Counted from the first letter of the stretch, positions 19,235 through 27,570 are shown. The stretch: DNA of 64,000 nt from Robertmurraya korlensis NBRC 107688 (GCF_001591645.1 NZ_BCVH01000005.1:62001-126000); one strand, 5' to 3'. A program made the numbers and translations. Notes: generated from the sequence alone by a model not told the origin.

Positions 19235-19810
19235 ATGAATCAACAATTGAAATTAAGAATGATGATTGTGACAGCACTTTTTGCTGCAATCATTGGCGTA
19301 ATGGCTCAAATTACCATTCCACTTCCGCTCGTTCCCATTACAGGACAAACCCTTGCCATTGGCTTAGCAGCAACGATCCTAGGTTCTCGTTATGGAACCT
19401 TATCGGTCATTTTATATTTAATTATTGGTTCTGCAGGAGTACCAGTATTCGCTGGATTTTCAGGTGGAGTTTCGAAGCTGATCGGACCTACTGGAGGCTA
19501 TTTAGTTAGCTTCCTTCCAGCTACCTTCCTCATTGGATGGTTTATGGAAAAAACAGCCTTCAACTTCAAGAATGCTATGATTGCTAATAGTTTGGGAATG
19601 CTTGTTACTTTGGCATTTGGCACTGCTTGGCTAAAGATTGCTGCTGAGCTCTCTTGGTCAGCTGCTTTTGCAGGAGGATTTACTCCATTTATCATTGTTG
19701 GGTTAATTAAGGCTGCCCTTGCTTCTTGGATTGGTGTCTTAGTTCGAAACCGATTAATTTCAGCTAGGCTATTGTTCTCAGAAAAAAAAGACCAAACAAA
19801 ATCAGCCTAA
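19235..19810 (+). CDS. bioY: biotin transporter BioY
   Basis: A 191-residue membrane protein, the substrate-binding S component of an ECF biotin importer. It has six predicted helices. Family marks are QITIPLPLVPITGQTLAIGL near residues 25-45 and a GPTGGYLVSFLPATFLIG stretch with the ligand-facing GPTGGYL. No EcfA/EcfT genes are adjacent, as is usual when the energising module is shared. The start ATG follows AAGGGGAG. The upstream BirA-like operator would repress it when biotin is ample. Confidence 0.93.
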   Translation: MNQQLKLRMMIVTALFAAIIGVMAQITIPLPLVPITGQTLAIGLAATILGSRYGTLSVILYLIIGSAGVPVFAGFSGGVSKLIGPTGGYLVSFLPATFLIGWFMEKTAFNFKNAMIANSLGMLVTLAFGTAWLKIAAELSWSAAFAGGFTPFIIVGLIKAALASWIGVLVRNRLISARLLFSEKKDQTKSA

Positions 19811-19871
19811 AACAGCGCAGGGGAAGGGTAATCTATCCGTAGTATGAGTATTATTTTATTGAGGTGGTAAA

Positions 19872-20294
19872 ATGTCGATAAAACGACTAAATCATTTTTT
19901 GTTTTCAGTTTCGGATTTGGAAGAATCTATTGAGTTTTATAACCATGTATTCGATGCTAAGTTGCTAGTAAAAGGAAGAAACACTGCCTACTTCGATTTA
20001 GGTGGAACGTGGCTTGCTCTCAATGTAGAGAAAGATATACCCCGTAATGAAATATATCAATCCTACACACATATAGCATTTTCAATTGAAGAAGAAAAGT
20101 TTGATGAAATGTACGAGAAACTTATGTCATTGAATGTAAACATCTTATCAGGTCGTCCAAGAGATGAAAAAGATAAAAAGTCTATATATTTTACTGATCC
20201 AGATGGTCATAAATTTGAATTCCATGTTGGTACACTACAAGATAGATTGGATTACTACAAACAGGAGAAAACACATATGGAGTTTTTTGATTAA
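19872..20294 (+). CDS. fosB: metallothiol transferase FosB (fosfomycin resistance)
   Basis: A 140-residue vicinal-oxygen-chelate enzyme that adds a thiol (bacillithiol in Bacillaceae) to fosfomycin and opens its epoxide. The metal ligands are visible as H8 (RLNHF), a second histidine in YTHIAF and a glutamate in HKFEFHVG. The TDPDGHKFEFH block is the family hallmark. The C-terminal RLDYYKQEKTHMEFFD matches chromosomal FosB proteins. The ribosome site is GAGGTGG. No mobile-element signs surround it, so it is probably intrinsic. Confidence 0.92.
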   Translation: MSIKRLNHFLFSVSDLEESIEFYNHVFDAKLLVKGRNTAYFDLGGTWLALNVEKDIPRNEIYQSYTHIAFSIEEEKFDEMYEKLMSLNVNILSGRPRDEKDKKSIYFTDPDGHKFEFHVGTLQDRLDYYKQEKTHMEFFD

Positions 20295-20474
20295 AGGACC
20301 TAGTAGTAACAAACCGAGGCAAGAGTTAAGGATAGGGATTGCTGCGGCGGCCTTTTTAACTTATTTACATATGGAGCAGGATTGTTAAACAATAGTTTGA
20401 GGGAGGAATTAATGCTCTTATTTTTGAAATACGATTATTTATCCGAAGGTGTTTAAACAAAGAGGAGAGTCCAT

Positions 20475-20945
20475 ATGGAAATAGTATATTTTGCAGGTGG
20501 ATGTTTATGGGGAGTGCAAGCTTTTATAAAAACTTTACCTGGAGTTAAGTTTACTGAAGCGGGAAGAGCTAATGGAACAAGTCAAACACTTGATAGTGAT
20601 TATGATGGCTACGCCGAATGTGTAAAAACAGGATTTGATCCGAAGGTTGTAACGATCAAGGAATTAATGGGATATTTTTTTGAAATTATTGATCCATACA
20701 GTTTGAATAAACAAGGACAGGATGTTGGTAAGAAATATAGAACAGGAGTATATAGCGAAAACCCTGAGCATTTAATAGAGGCAAAAGCGTTTCTTAGTGA
20801 GAGAAATGATTATGATCTTATAGTTACTGAAGTATTACCTCTTACAAACTATGTGAAAAGTGCAGAAGAACATCAAGATAGGTTAGCTAGATGCCCAAAT
20901 GATTATTGTCATATTCCAGAAGAAATATTAAGTAGATATAAGTAA
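20475..20945 (+). CDS. msrA: peptide-methionine (S)-S-oxide reductase MsrA-like
   Basis: A 156-residue MsrA-type repair enzyme. The active-site Cys is C10 in AGGCLWG; most MsrA proteins have GCFW here, so Phe is replaced by Leu. The ANGTSQTLDSDYDGYAECV region and a GQDVGKKYRTGVY segment are family blocks. A CPNDYC pair near the C-terminus could supply recycling cysteines. It reduces methionine sulfoxide after oxidative damage. It is in the same direction as fosB but 180 bases away, with no gene visible in between. The start ATG follows GAGGAGAG. Confidence 0.82.
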   Translation: MEIVYFAGGCLWGVQAFIKTLPGVKFTEAGRANGTSQTLDSDYDGYAECVKTGFDPKVVTIKELMGYFFEIIDPYSLNKQGQDVGKKYRTGVYSENPEHLIEAKAFLSERNDYDLIVTEVLPLTNYVKSAEEHQDRLARCPNDYCHIPEEILSRYK

Positions 20946-21052
20946 GGAGAATATTAAAGATGCTGTATGGACTCTATGCTTGACCCTCCAAAAAGGGAAC
21001 AGAATTCCTTACCATTTAGAGCATTGTTCCTGTATCCAATACCTATTTTAAA

Positions 21053-21094
21053 ACGCCTGCATCTCCTGGAATGTATAGGGAGGCAGGTGTTTTT
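21053..21094 (+). terminator. probable terminator after msrA
   Basis: ACGCCTGC-AT-CTCC (21053-21066) pairs with GGGAGGCAGGTGT (21078-21090) with a two-base bulge and one G-T pair, followed by TTTTGGTG. It lies 110 bases beyond msrA. Confidence 0.6.
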
Positions 21095-21182
21095 GGTGTT
21101 TTACTGATTAAAATATTTATGAAAGTGTTTGGATAAAATACAACCTAGTAGAATGATTTTATTATTATCGGGAGGGTAAGGA

Positions 21183-21413
21183 ATGTCTGAATTAGAACCA
21201 TTTGAATATGAAACAGGTACTGCCATACGTGACTACGATATTATCGAAATTAGACCGACTGAAACAGGATACGAAGTAACACTAGATGTGAACTTAGACA
21301 GTGGTTATTCACTATCCAGAACAAAACTTGAAATTTCACAGGAAGATTTAGAAGGATATGAAACGAATGAAGTCGAAGAAGGGATTAAATATGCATTGGG
21401 ATTTTTTAGTTAG
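21183..21413 (+). CDS. small acidic protein of unknown function
   Basis: A 76-residue, strongly acidic protein with no signal peptide or membrane helix. It alternates short beta-like segments (EIRPTETGYEVTLDVNLD) with a C-terminal helix (NEVEEGIKYALGFFS). A GGGAGGG ribosome site 7 bases before ATG and a clear terminator downstream argue that it is a real gene. I do not recognise the family. Confidence 0.6.
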   Translation: MSELEPFEYETGTAIRDYDIIEIRPTETGYEVTLDVNLDSGYSLSRTKLEISQEDLEGYETNEVEEGIKYALGFFS

Positions 21414-21465
21414 GGAGCCATCCGATAAGATGAATTAATAAGAAATAACCGTAAATCACACATCT

Positions 21466-21500
21466 AAAGTCCTTCTGCATTTAGCTGTAAGGACTTTTTT
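21466..21500 (+). terminator. intrinsic terminator
   Basis: AAAGTCCTT / AAGGACTTT (21466-21474 and 21489-21497) with a 14-base loop, then a T run. Confidence 0.8.
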
Positions 21501-21705
21501 AATAGTAAAAAACTTTGTATGTACACGGTGTTACATATTTTTAACGTTTACCTTCCATCATTTTAAATAATTAAATAATGATGTCAAAAACGACTACATT
21601 TTCGGTACTTATTCTAGAAAAGGACCTCAAACGGAAACCTTATGTTTATCCCCGCATGCTTTTATATTACACTAAAGACATAAATTCACGTTCTTGAGGT
21701 GTAAT

Positions 21706-22674
21706 ATGGGAAAGAATCTTCTTGCAACTTTAATGGAAATGACAGAGGAAGAACAGATGATTCTCGAGCAAAGCAGTGAGATAAAAAAAGACTTATATAC
21801 GAATCAAACGTCTTTTATTATTGAAAGCGAAAAGTTCTTAAATCCGAACGAAATGATCATGCTTAGAAAGCATACACGATTTATAGATTTTCCCAAGCAT
21901 CGACACAACTACATCGAAATTAACTACGTGTTCCATGGAGAGTTAAAGCAGAAGGTTGGAACGGAGAATGTTCACTTAAAGCAGGGCGAGCTTTTATTTT
22001 TGAACCAGCATATTGAACACGAAATTGAAGCCTGTGCAAAAGAGGATATAATCATTAATTTTATCATTCAGCCGAAATTCTTTGATTTTATTTTTTCCTA
22101 TCTATCTTCCACTAATTTAATGAGTAATTTCATTATCAATAGTCTTTATAATCACACGCAGAATGGACAATACCTCTATTTTGCAGTTACACACGTGGAG
22201 GCGATTCAAGAGTTAATTAAGAAAATGATGGATGAGATCATGGAACCATCGTTATTTTCAGAGTCTACCTTGAAGCTGTATATGGGGCTTTTAATGATAG
22301 AGCTATTGAAGCACACGGATAAATTAAAGCAAAATGAACTAAGCAGCGAACACCACTATATCCTTGTCGAGACGATGAAGTATATTGATGAGCATTATCA
22401 AAATGCATCTCTTTATGAGTTGTCTGAGCAATTAAATCAGCCACATTACGCGGTTAGTAAGCAAATTAAGGTTGCGACAAAGTATACTTTTAAGGAGCTT
22501 TTACAAGAAAAAAGACTTACGAAAGCGAAAGAGTTTCTAGAAAGAACCGAAATGCCGATTACCAAAATCATTGATGAAGTAGGCTATGATAATATGAGTT
22601 ACTTCTACCGGATTTTTAAAAGCAAATACGGAAAAACTCCAAAGGAATTTCGAGTGGAGCTGAAAGGCAGATGA
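21706..22674 (+). CDS. AraC-family transcriptional regulator with cupin sensor domain
   Basis: A 322-residue regulator with an N-terminal cupin (FPKHRHNYIEINYVFHGELK, then a KQGELLFLNQHIEHEIEA stretch) and a C-terminal AraC double helix-turn-helix (IIDEVGYDNMSYFYRIFKSK). It parallels the regulator at 3508-4530 almost segment by segment (IIINFII/IIINILI, LMSNFIINSLYN/LISEFVIDAIYK), so the two are paralogues. It lies upstream of rhaB-rhaA and is a candidate activator of rhamnose genes. ATG 21706 is preferred over an upstream TTG because AGG lies 6 bases before it. Confidence 0.87.
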   Translation: MGKNLLATLMEMTEEEQMILEQSSEIKKDLYTNQTSFIIESEKFLNPNEMIMLRKHTRFIDFPKHRHNYIEINYVFHGELKQKVGTENVHLKQGELLFLNQHIEHEIEACAKEDIIINFIIQPKFFDFIFSYLSSTNLMSNFIINSLYNHTQNGQYLYFAVTHVEAIQELIKKMMDEIMEPSLFSESTLKLYMGLLMIELLKHTDKLKQNELSSEHHYILVETMKYIDEHYQNASLYELSEQLNQPHYAVSKQIKVATKYTFKELLQEKRLTKAKEFLERTEMPITKIIDEVGYDNMSYFYRIFKSKYGKTPKEFRVELKGR

Positions 22675-22697
22675 ACTTTGTGTTCAGCTGTTTTTTT
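22668..22697 (+). terminator. intrinsic terminator overlapping the end of the AraC gene
   Basis: CAGATGAAC / GTTCAGCTG (22668-22676 and 22682-22690; one mismatch) followed by seven T. The left arm includes the stop codon. Confidence 0.78.
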
Positions 22698-22732
22698 ATT
22701 GGATTTGGAGAATTGAGGACAAGCCCCAATAA

Positions 22733-22961
22733 AAGGTCGAGATAACCGTAAATAAATTTTCGCTATAGCAAATAAGGACGATGAATGGCAAATAAAAATT
22801 CAGGATCGCAAATAAATTCTTAGAATCGCAAATAAAATCTGGGAATAGCAAATAAACACCGAAAAAATAGCTTGAAGGGTGACCAGATTGTTCAAATTTG
22901 AGTTATACACCTCTAGAAAAGAAAAAAATTACTGACCAAATGAATTATTGGCCAGTTTTTT
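22733..22961 (+). repeat. 20-bp-periodic intergenic repeat element (copy B)
   Basis: AATAA recurs at 22751, 22771, 22791, 22811, 22831 and 22851: six units at exactly 20-bp spacing, each near ATCGCAAATAAATTC. A GGTCGAGAT leader at its left, AAACACC at the array end, CCTCTAGA further on and a terminator at the right edge match the order in copy A (8872-9071). This is part of a 787-base stretch without a gene. Confidence 0.8.
22931..22961 (+). terminator. terminator at the right edge of repeat copy B
   Basis: ACTGACCAA / TTGGCCAGT (22931-22939 and 22948-22956; one G-T pair) followed by TTTTT. It resembles the terminator of repeat copy A in position and sequence (GACCAG arm). Confidence 0.75.
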
Positions 22962-23040
22962 ATGTTTTTTAATTCAATTTTAGCTTTTGCCTGTACCCCC
23001 TGTGCAAGCTGCTTCCGCTTTTCTTGTCTGGAATATGAGT

Positions 23041-23192
23041 TTATGACGCGAAACCCGAGAAAAAGGAGGCATACGCGTCATAAGAAGAGGTTTATAACGT
23101 GAATACCGAAAAAACAGAAGCAATTGTGTCATAAGAAAAGGTTTATGACATGAGAGCTGGAAGAAATAGAGGAGTACGTGTCATAAAACTAT
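23041..23192 (+). repeat. three 51-bp tandem units with inverted ends
   Basis: Units begin at 23041, 23092 and 23143, an exact 51-bp period. Each opens with TTATGACGCG or a variant (TTATAACGTG, TTATGACATG) and closes with the reverse complement form CGCGTCATAA, TGTGTCATAA or CGTGTCATAA. Each can therefore fold as a separate hairpin with a purine-rich loop of about 23 bases. No coding potential is seen. Confidence 0.75.
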
Positions 23193-23219
23193 ATCGAGAA
23201 GTCCGTACGTCTCTAAACG

Positions 23220-23355
23220 GCCCCTTCCGCTTTTCTCTGTCCAGCTCCAGCAGCTAGGGGCTCGGGTCATAAGCCAAATCGCTCCAGAAGGCAGGCCTTC
23301 CTGCGCGATTTGTCTTATGCCTGTCGCCCCTGAGCAAGCTGCTTCCGCTTTTCGT
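23220..23355. repeat. dispersed Bacillaceae-type structured repeat, with a truncated copy at 22989-23023
   Basis: The segment has a long stem, CATAAGCCAAATCGC / GCGATTTGTCTTATG (23268-23282 and 23305-23319; one mismatch). It is flanked by CTTCCGCTTTTC words and by CCAGCTCCAGCAGCTAGGGG. It resembles short structured repeats that I know from other Bacillaceae intergenic regions. Its last 35 bases (23319-23353) recur with three mismatches at 22989-23023, so a truncated copy lies on the other side of the 51-bp array. A 63-codon minus-strand frame here is an artefact. Confidence 0.65.
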
Positions 23356-23428
23356 TTTGCAAATAAGGTCAATAAATTAAATGAATCCCGTTATAGGATA
23401 TTTCTTTGAATCTAGTATGATAGTAGTA

Positions 23429-23443
23429 TCGTAAGCGGTTACA
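23429..23443 (+). promoter_or_regulatory. cre-like site upstream of rhaBA
   Basis: TCGTAAGCGGTTACA fits the cre consensus WTGNAANCGNWNNCW except for C at the second position. It ends 18 bases before the rhaB start, so CcpA would block elongation or initiation. I could not fix the promoter; TAGTAT at 23424-23429 is one -10 candidate. Confidence 0.55.
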
Positions 23444-23461
23444 CCAAAAGGAGCGTTGAGG

Positions 23462-24883
23462 ATGAACAAGTACAGTATTGCTGTTGATATTGGTGCTTCA
23501 AGCGGAAGATTAATGGTAGGTCATAGAGAAAATGGACAATTAGAGTTACGTGAATTATATCGATTTGAAAATAAGATTGTGCAAAAAGGGAATCACTTTT
23601 GCTGGGAGCTTGACAGGCTGTTCGAAGAAATCAAAACCGGTTTAAAGAAGTGCAGTGATCAAGGGATTACACCAGATAGCATCGGAATCGCTACCTGGGC
23701 GGTTGATTTTGTCCTTCTAGATGAAAATGATCAGCCACTTACGGAGGCTGTGTCCTATCGAGACCCACGAACGGACGGCATGATGGAAGAGGTATTTGAG
23801 CTGATCTCCAAGGAGCGCCTTTACCTAGAAACAGGAATCCAATTCCAAAAGTTCAACACGATTTACCAGTTATACTCCTTAAAAAAGAACCATCCTGACA
23901 TTTTAGCGAAAGCCAAATCCTTTTTAATGATACCGGATTATTTGAACTTTTTACTAACAGGGAAAAAATCAAACGAATATACAAATGCCACATCCACCCA
24001 GCTAGTCAATGCTTTTACGAAAAAATGGGACTACGAGCTACTCGATATTTTAGGAATTAATAAGGACATGTTCCATGAAATCCAGATGCCCAAGACGATT
24101 CTAGGGAACTTGAAGAAAGATCTTGTATCAGAACTTGGCTTTGATATGAACGTCATTCTCCCTGCCACACATGACACCGGATCGGCGGTCATCTCTGTGC
24201 CAGAAGAGGAAAGTACCATTTATATAAGTTCAGGAACCTGGTCGTTAATGGGGACGGAGAACCATTTCCCTATCTGTGTCACAAAAGCGCTAGATTACAA
24301 TTTTACGAATGAAGGCGGTATCGACTATCGCTTCCGTTTCTTGAAAAATATTATGGGGCTTTGGATGATTCAAGAGGTCAAGCGAAACTACAATGATGAG
24401 TATTCCTTTGCTAGGTTGGTAGAGCTTGCTGGAGAAGCAGGAGATTTCCTAGCGGTCGTAAACGTCAACGATGATCGATTCTTAAAACCGGACAATATGA
24501 TACAAGAAATTATGAACTATTGTGTTGAGACAGGACAACGTGTTCCTAGTACACCAGGAGAAGTGGCGAAATGTGTATATGATAGTTTGGCAGCTAGCTA
24601 TAAGGAAACCGTCGCTGAGATTGAAAGTATTTTTGAAAAGTCTTTCGATAAGATCAATGTCATCGGTGGTGGTTGTCAAAACGAAATGTTGAATCAGCTG
24701 GTCGCTGACGTGACCAATAAGGAAGTGCTTGCTGGTCCGATAGAGGCAACCGCCATTGGCAATATCGTTGCACAATTGATGGCATTAGGTGAATTTGCGG
24801 ACTTGCAGGAAGCACGTTCTGTCATCAAACAATCCTTTGAAGTGAAAACATACGAACCTACTAAAACAGTAACGAATTCATAA
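23462..24883 (+). CDS. rhaB: rhamnulokinase
   Basis: A 473-residue FGGY-family kinase that phosphorylates L-rhamnulose to rhamnulose 1-phosphate. N-terminal AVDIGASSGRLMVG, the GIATWAVDFVLLDENDQPL block, YRDPRT, the ATHDTGSAV motif and the C-terminal INVIGGGCQNEMLNQLVADV are typical of RhaB. I chose ATG 23462 (AAAGGAG 8 bases upstream); TTG 23456 is too close to the ribosome site. It is followed 18 bases later by rhaA. The aldolase RhaD, which would act next, is not in the window. Confidence 0.93.
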   Translation: MNKYSIAVDIGASSGRLMVGHRENGQLELRELYRFENKIVQKGNHFCWELDRLFEEIKTGLKKCSDQGITPDSIGIATWAVDFVLLDENDQPLTEAVSYRDPRTDGMMEEVFELISKERLYLETGIQFQKFNTIYQLYSLKKNHPDILAKAKSFLMIPDYLNFLLTGKKSNEYTNATSTQLVNAFTKKWDYELLDILGINKDMFHEIQMPKTILGNLKKDLVSELGFDMNVILPATHDTGSAVISVPEEESTIYISSGTWSLMGTENHFPICVTKALDYNFTNEGGIDYRFRFLKNIMGLWMIQEVKRNYNDEYSFARLVELAGEAGDFLAVVNVNDDRFLKPDNMIQEIMNYCVETGQRVPSTPGEVAKCVYDSLAASYKETVAEIESIFEKSFDKINVIGGGCQNEMLNQLVADVTNKEVLAGPIEATAIGNIVAQLMALGEFADLQEARSVIKQSFEVKTYEPTKTVTNS

Positions 24884-24901
24884 ATCGAGAGGAAGAAGAT
24901 C

Positions 24902-26155
24902 ATGACGATTAAAGAAAACTTTGAACTAGCTAAGCAAGCATACTCCAAATGGGGAATTGATGTGGAGGACGTATTACAAAAGCTAAAGCAAGTACCGATT
25001 TCAATCCACTGCTGGCAAGGGGATGATGTTGCAGGATTTGAAGTAAATCCTAGTGAACTTTCTGGAGGAATTGATGTAACAGGGAACTACCCTGGAAAGG
25101 CAACGACTCCTGAGCAATTACGTAGCGACCTTGAAAAAGCACTGTCCCTTATTCCTGGTAAGCATCGTGTAAACCTTCATGCGATCTACGCAGAAACGAA
25201 CGGAGAAGTAGTAGAACGTGATCAACTAGAGCCAAAGCATTTTGAAAATTGGGTAGCTTGGGCAAAGGAACACGGATTAGGACTAGATTATAACCCGACC
25301 CTTTTCTCCCATCCAAAAGCATCCGATGGATTAACTCTTTCACATCCAGATGAAGAAATCCGTGAGTTTTGGATTAATCACTGTATTGGAAGTAGAAAAA
25401 TCGGGGAGTATTTCGGAAAAGAACTAGGAACTCCAGCTTTAACAAATATTTGGATTCCAGACGGTTACAAAGATATCCCTAGTGACAGACTGACACCAAG
25501 ACAACGTTTAAAAGATTCTTTGGATAAAATTTTCGCTGTTCCCGTTGATGAGGCATACAATCTTGATGCGGTAGAAAGCAAAGTATTTGGAATTGGTTCA
25601 GAATCGTATGTAGTTGGGTCTCATGAATTTTACTTAGGCTATGCACTAAAGAACGATAAAATCTGCTTGCTAGATACAGGACATTATCATCCAACAGAAA
25701 CGGTATCAAACAAAATTTCTTCTATGCTTCTATATAGTGACAAGGTAGCTCTTCACGTATCAAGACCGGTACGCTGGGATAGTGACCATGTCGTCATTTT
25801 AGATGATGAACTAAAAGAAATTGCCCTTGAAATTGTTCGTAACGATGCACTCAATCGAGTGATTATCGGACTAGATTTCTTTGATGCAAGTATCAACCGT
25901 GTAGCTGCTTGGACAATCGGTACAAGAAATATGGTAAAGGCACTGTTATACGCAATGCTTGTACCAAACGAAAAGTTGAAGCAGCTTCAAGAAGAAGGCA
26001 ATTTTACAGAACGATTAGCATTAATGGAGGAATTCAAGACATATCCGTTCGGTGCGATTTGGGATTACTACTGTGAACAAATGGATGTACCTGTAAAAGA
26101 AGCTTGGTTAGAAGAAGTAAAGGCATACGAAAAAGAAGTACTTTCAAAAAGATAA
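24902..26155 (+). CDS. rhaA: L-rhamnose isomerase
   Basis: A 417-residue cytoplasmic enzyme converting L-rhamnose to L-rhamnulose. The sequence shows the family blocks [72 protein letters not shown] and [10 protein letters not shown]. The aspartates and histidines of the last two blocks bind the catalytic metal. Length equals the family norm. It follows rhaB with a GAGAGGAAGAAG ribosome site, forming a rhaBA operon closed by a terminator. Confidence 0.95.
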   Translation: MTIKENFELAKQAYSKWGIDVEDVLQKLKQVPISIHCWQGDDVAGFEVNPSELSGGIDVTGNYPGKATTPEQLRSDLEKALSLIPGKHRVNLHAIYAETNGEVVERDQLEPKHFENWVAWAKEHGLGLDYNPTLFSHPKASDGLTLSHPDEEIREFWINHCIGSRKIGEYFGKELGTPALTNIWIPDGYKDIPSDRLTPRQRLKDSLDKIFAVPVDEAYNLDAVESKVFGIGSESYVVGSHEFYLGYALKNDKICLLDTGHYHPTETVSNKISSMLLYSDKVALHVSRPVRWDSDHVVILDDELKEIALEIVRNDALNRVIIGLDFFDASINRVAAWTIGTRNMVKALLYAMLVPNEKLKQLQEEGNFTERLALMEEFKTYPFGAIWDYYCEQMDVPVKEAWLEEVKAYEKEVLSKR

Positions 26156-26166
26156 CAAAGGTTAAC

Positions 26167-26217
26167 AAAAAGGTAGGTAGATCTTCACTTATGAGGGTCT
26201 ACTATCTTTTTGTTTTT
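26167..26217 (+). terminator. intrinsic terminator of rhaBA
   Basis: AAAAGGTAGGTAGATC pairs with GGTCTACTATCTTTTT (about 26168-26183 and 26195-26212, with G-T pairs), followed by a T-rich tail. Confidence 0.75.
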
Positions 26218-26309
26218 CAAAGAATATGCTATGATTTAACATATAATTAACATAAAAATAAAAATAATCAAATATAAATCAACGTTCAATCGGGGAAGGG
26301 TGTACGTTT

Positions 26310-27074
26310 GTGCTTGTAGCTGAAAGGCAGAGGAAAATTGTTGATCTAGTTAATGAACGTTTAAGTATACGAGTGTCCGAACTTAGCAAAATTTTTTCAG
26401 TGACAGAAGAAACCATTCGAAGAGATCTTGAGAAGTTGGAGAAGGATGGTTTGCTCGAAAGAAGTCATGGTGGTGCTGTCAGTATTGAAAAGGAAGATAA
26501 TGAAGTTTCTTATGTGGAAAGAGAAATTACAAGAGCTGCTGAGAAGCGTGCGATTGCTCTAGAAGCGGTGAAAATGGTGGAGCCGGGGGACCAGATCGTT
26601 CTTGATGCAAGCTCGACAGCTTGGTATATGGCCAAAGAGCTTCCTGATATGCCATTAACGGTATTAACAAATTCCATTAAAGTGGCCCTAGAGCTTAGTA
26701 AAAAGGAACAAATCCGTGTTATTTCAACGGGTGGAAACCTAATGCCTATATCTCTTTCCTATGTCGGGCCACTGGCAGAACGATCATTAAAAATGTACCA
26801 TGTGAACAAGATGTTCTTTTCCTGCAAAGCCATTCATCCGGATGGTGGACTTAGTGATACGAATGAATTACAAGCTTTGTTAAAAAAGGATATGATTCAA
26901 ATTGCTGATAAAGTAATCTTAATGGCAGATTCAAGTAAATTTGGAAAAAGAGCATTTTCTCAGATCAGCTCATTATCAGCTGTTCATTCCATTATTACAG
27001 ATTCAAACATGGATGATCGTACACGAGAGAGGCTTGAAGAAAAGGAAGTTAAAATGAGTTTTGTTAATATATAA
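26310..27074 (+). CDS. rhaR: DeoR-family transcriptional regulator, probable rhamnose repressor
   Basis: A 254-residue repressor with an N-terminal DeoR helix-turn-helix (LSKIFSVTEETIRRDLEKLE, then SHGGAV). A C-terminal phospho-sugar-sensing domain follows (DASSTAWYMAKELPD, VLTNSIKVALELSK, ISTGGNL). B. subtilis controls its rhamnose operon with a DeoR protein (RhaR), and this gene directly follows rhaBA, so it probably senses rhamnulose 1-phosphate. The gene symbol rests on that context. The start is GTG 26310 after GGGGAAGGG. It has its own promoter region. Confidence 0.75.
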   Translation: MLVAERQRKIVDLVNERLSIRVSELSKIFSVTEETIRRDLEKLEKDGLLERSHGGAVSIEKEDNEVSYVEREITRAAEKRAIALEAVKMVEPGDQIVLDASSTAWYMAKELPDMPLTVLTNSIKVALELSKKEQIRVISTGGNLMPISLSYVGPLAERSLKMYHVNKMFFSCKAIHPDGGLSDTNELQALLKKDMIQIADKVILMADSSKFGKRAFSQISSLSAVHSIITDSNMDDRTRERLEEKEVKMSFVNI

Positions 27075-27170
27075 GATGGTTTACAGAAAGAAAGGGACTA
27101 GGAACTAGCTTTTTTGGTATCAATTTCAAGGGTAATGATTGAGCTAAAGAGGGCGTTGATCTATGTGTTC

Positions 27171-27305
27171 TTGCAAATACTTATAAAAAATGTTAAACTT
27201 TAGAAGAATTATTTTTGTTCGGTGTAAAGGATTGTATAAGATTAACTTTTCGTCTTGATGATCACTGAGTACAAGGATAGTAATACATTGTGTGCAAAGC
27301 ACACA
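27171..27305 (+). promoter_or_regulatory. promoter and structured leader of the cold-shock gene
   Basis: TTGCAA (27171-27176), 17 bases and TAAACT (27194-27199) form a candidate promoter, giving a leader of about 115 bases, the usual length for csp mRNAs. A perfect stem TGTGTGC / GCACACA (27289-27305) with an AAA loop sits directly before the AGGAGG ribosome site and could act in temperature control of translation. Confidence 0.5.
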
Positions 27306-27320
27306 GCAGGAGGAAACAAC

Positions 27321-27521
27321 ATGGAACAAGGTAAAGTAAAATGGTTTAACGCAGAAAAAGGTTTTGGATTCATCGAGCGTGAAGCCGGAGAAGACGTATT
27401 CGTTCATTTCTCAGCTATCCAAGGCGAAGGTTTCAAATCTTTAGACGAAGGTCAAGCAGTTACTTTTGACGTTGAGCAAGGTCAACGTGGAGCTCAAGCA
27501 GCTAACGTGCGTAAAGCTTAA
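27321..27521 (+). CDS. cold-shock protein (CspA/CspB family)
   Basis: A 66-residue single-stranded nucleic-acid-binding protein of the OB fold. It shows RNP1 (KGFGFIE) and RNP2 (DVFVHF), with the start [14 protein letters not shown] and end [10 protein letters not shown], which are standard for Bacillus Csp proteins. It acts as an RNA chaperone. An in-frame upstream extension from 27255 is not used: AGGAGG precedes ATG 27321, and the N-terminus is canonical there. Confidence 0.95.
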   Translation: MEQGKVKWFNAEKGFGFIEREAGEDVFVHFSAIQGEGFKSLDEGQAVTFDVEQGQRGAQAANVRKA

Positions 27522-27537
27522 TAATAAGGCAAACGAA

Positions 27538-27570
27538 AGCAGGCTCTTTTTAGAGTCTGTTTTTATTTTT
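27538..27570 (+). terminator. intrinsic terminator of csp
   Basis: CAGGCTCT / AGAGTCTG (27540-27547 and 27552-27559; one G-T pair) followed by TTTTTATTTTT. Confidence 0.82.

Noticed and set aside
20164-20388. 74-codon frame overlapping the end of fosB
   Set aside because: It is out of frame inside fosB, and its tail (GIAAAAFLTYLHMEQDC) has no ribosome site or recognisable family. At most the 20295-20400 part is a worn gene remnant.
19872-20945. Horizontally acquired resistance cassette (fosB/msrA)
   Set aside because: No transposase, inverted terminal repeats or obvious composition shift is seen; chromosomal fosB is common in Bacillaceae.
22741-22860. CRISPR-like array
   Set aside because: The 20-bp period has no constant repeat separated by unique spacers of 30 bases or more, and no cas genes are near. 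It is a short tandem repeat family shared with two other loci.
23041-23192. CRISPR or coding repeat
   Set aside because: Repeat caps are inverted rather than direct, only three units exist, the loops do not look like spacers, and no ribosome site or long frame covers them.
23181-23372. 63-codon minus-strand open frame
   Set aside because: It lies wholly on the dispersed structured repeat, has biased composition due to the hairpin, and lacks a ribosome site.
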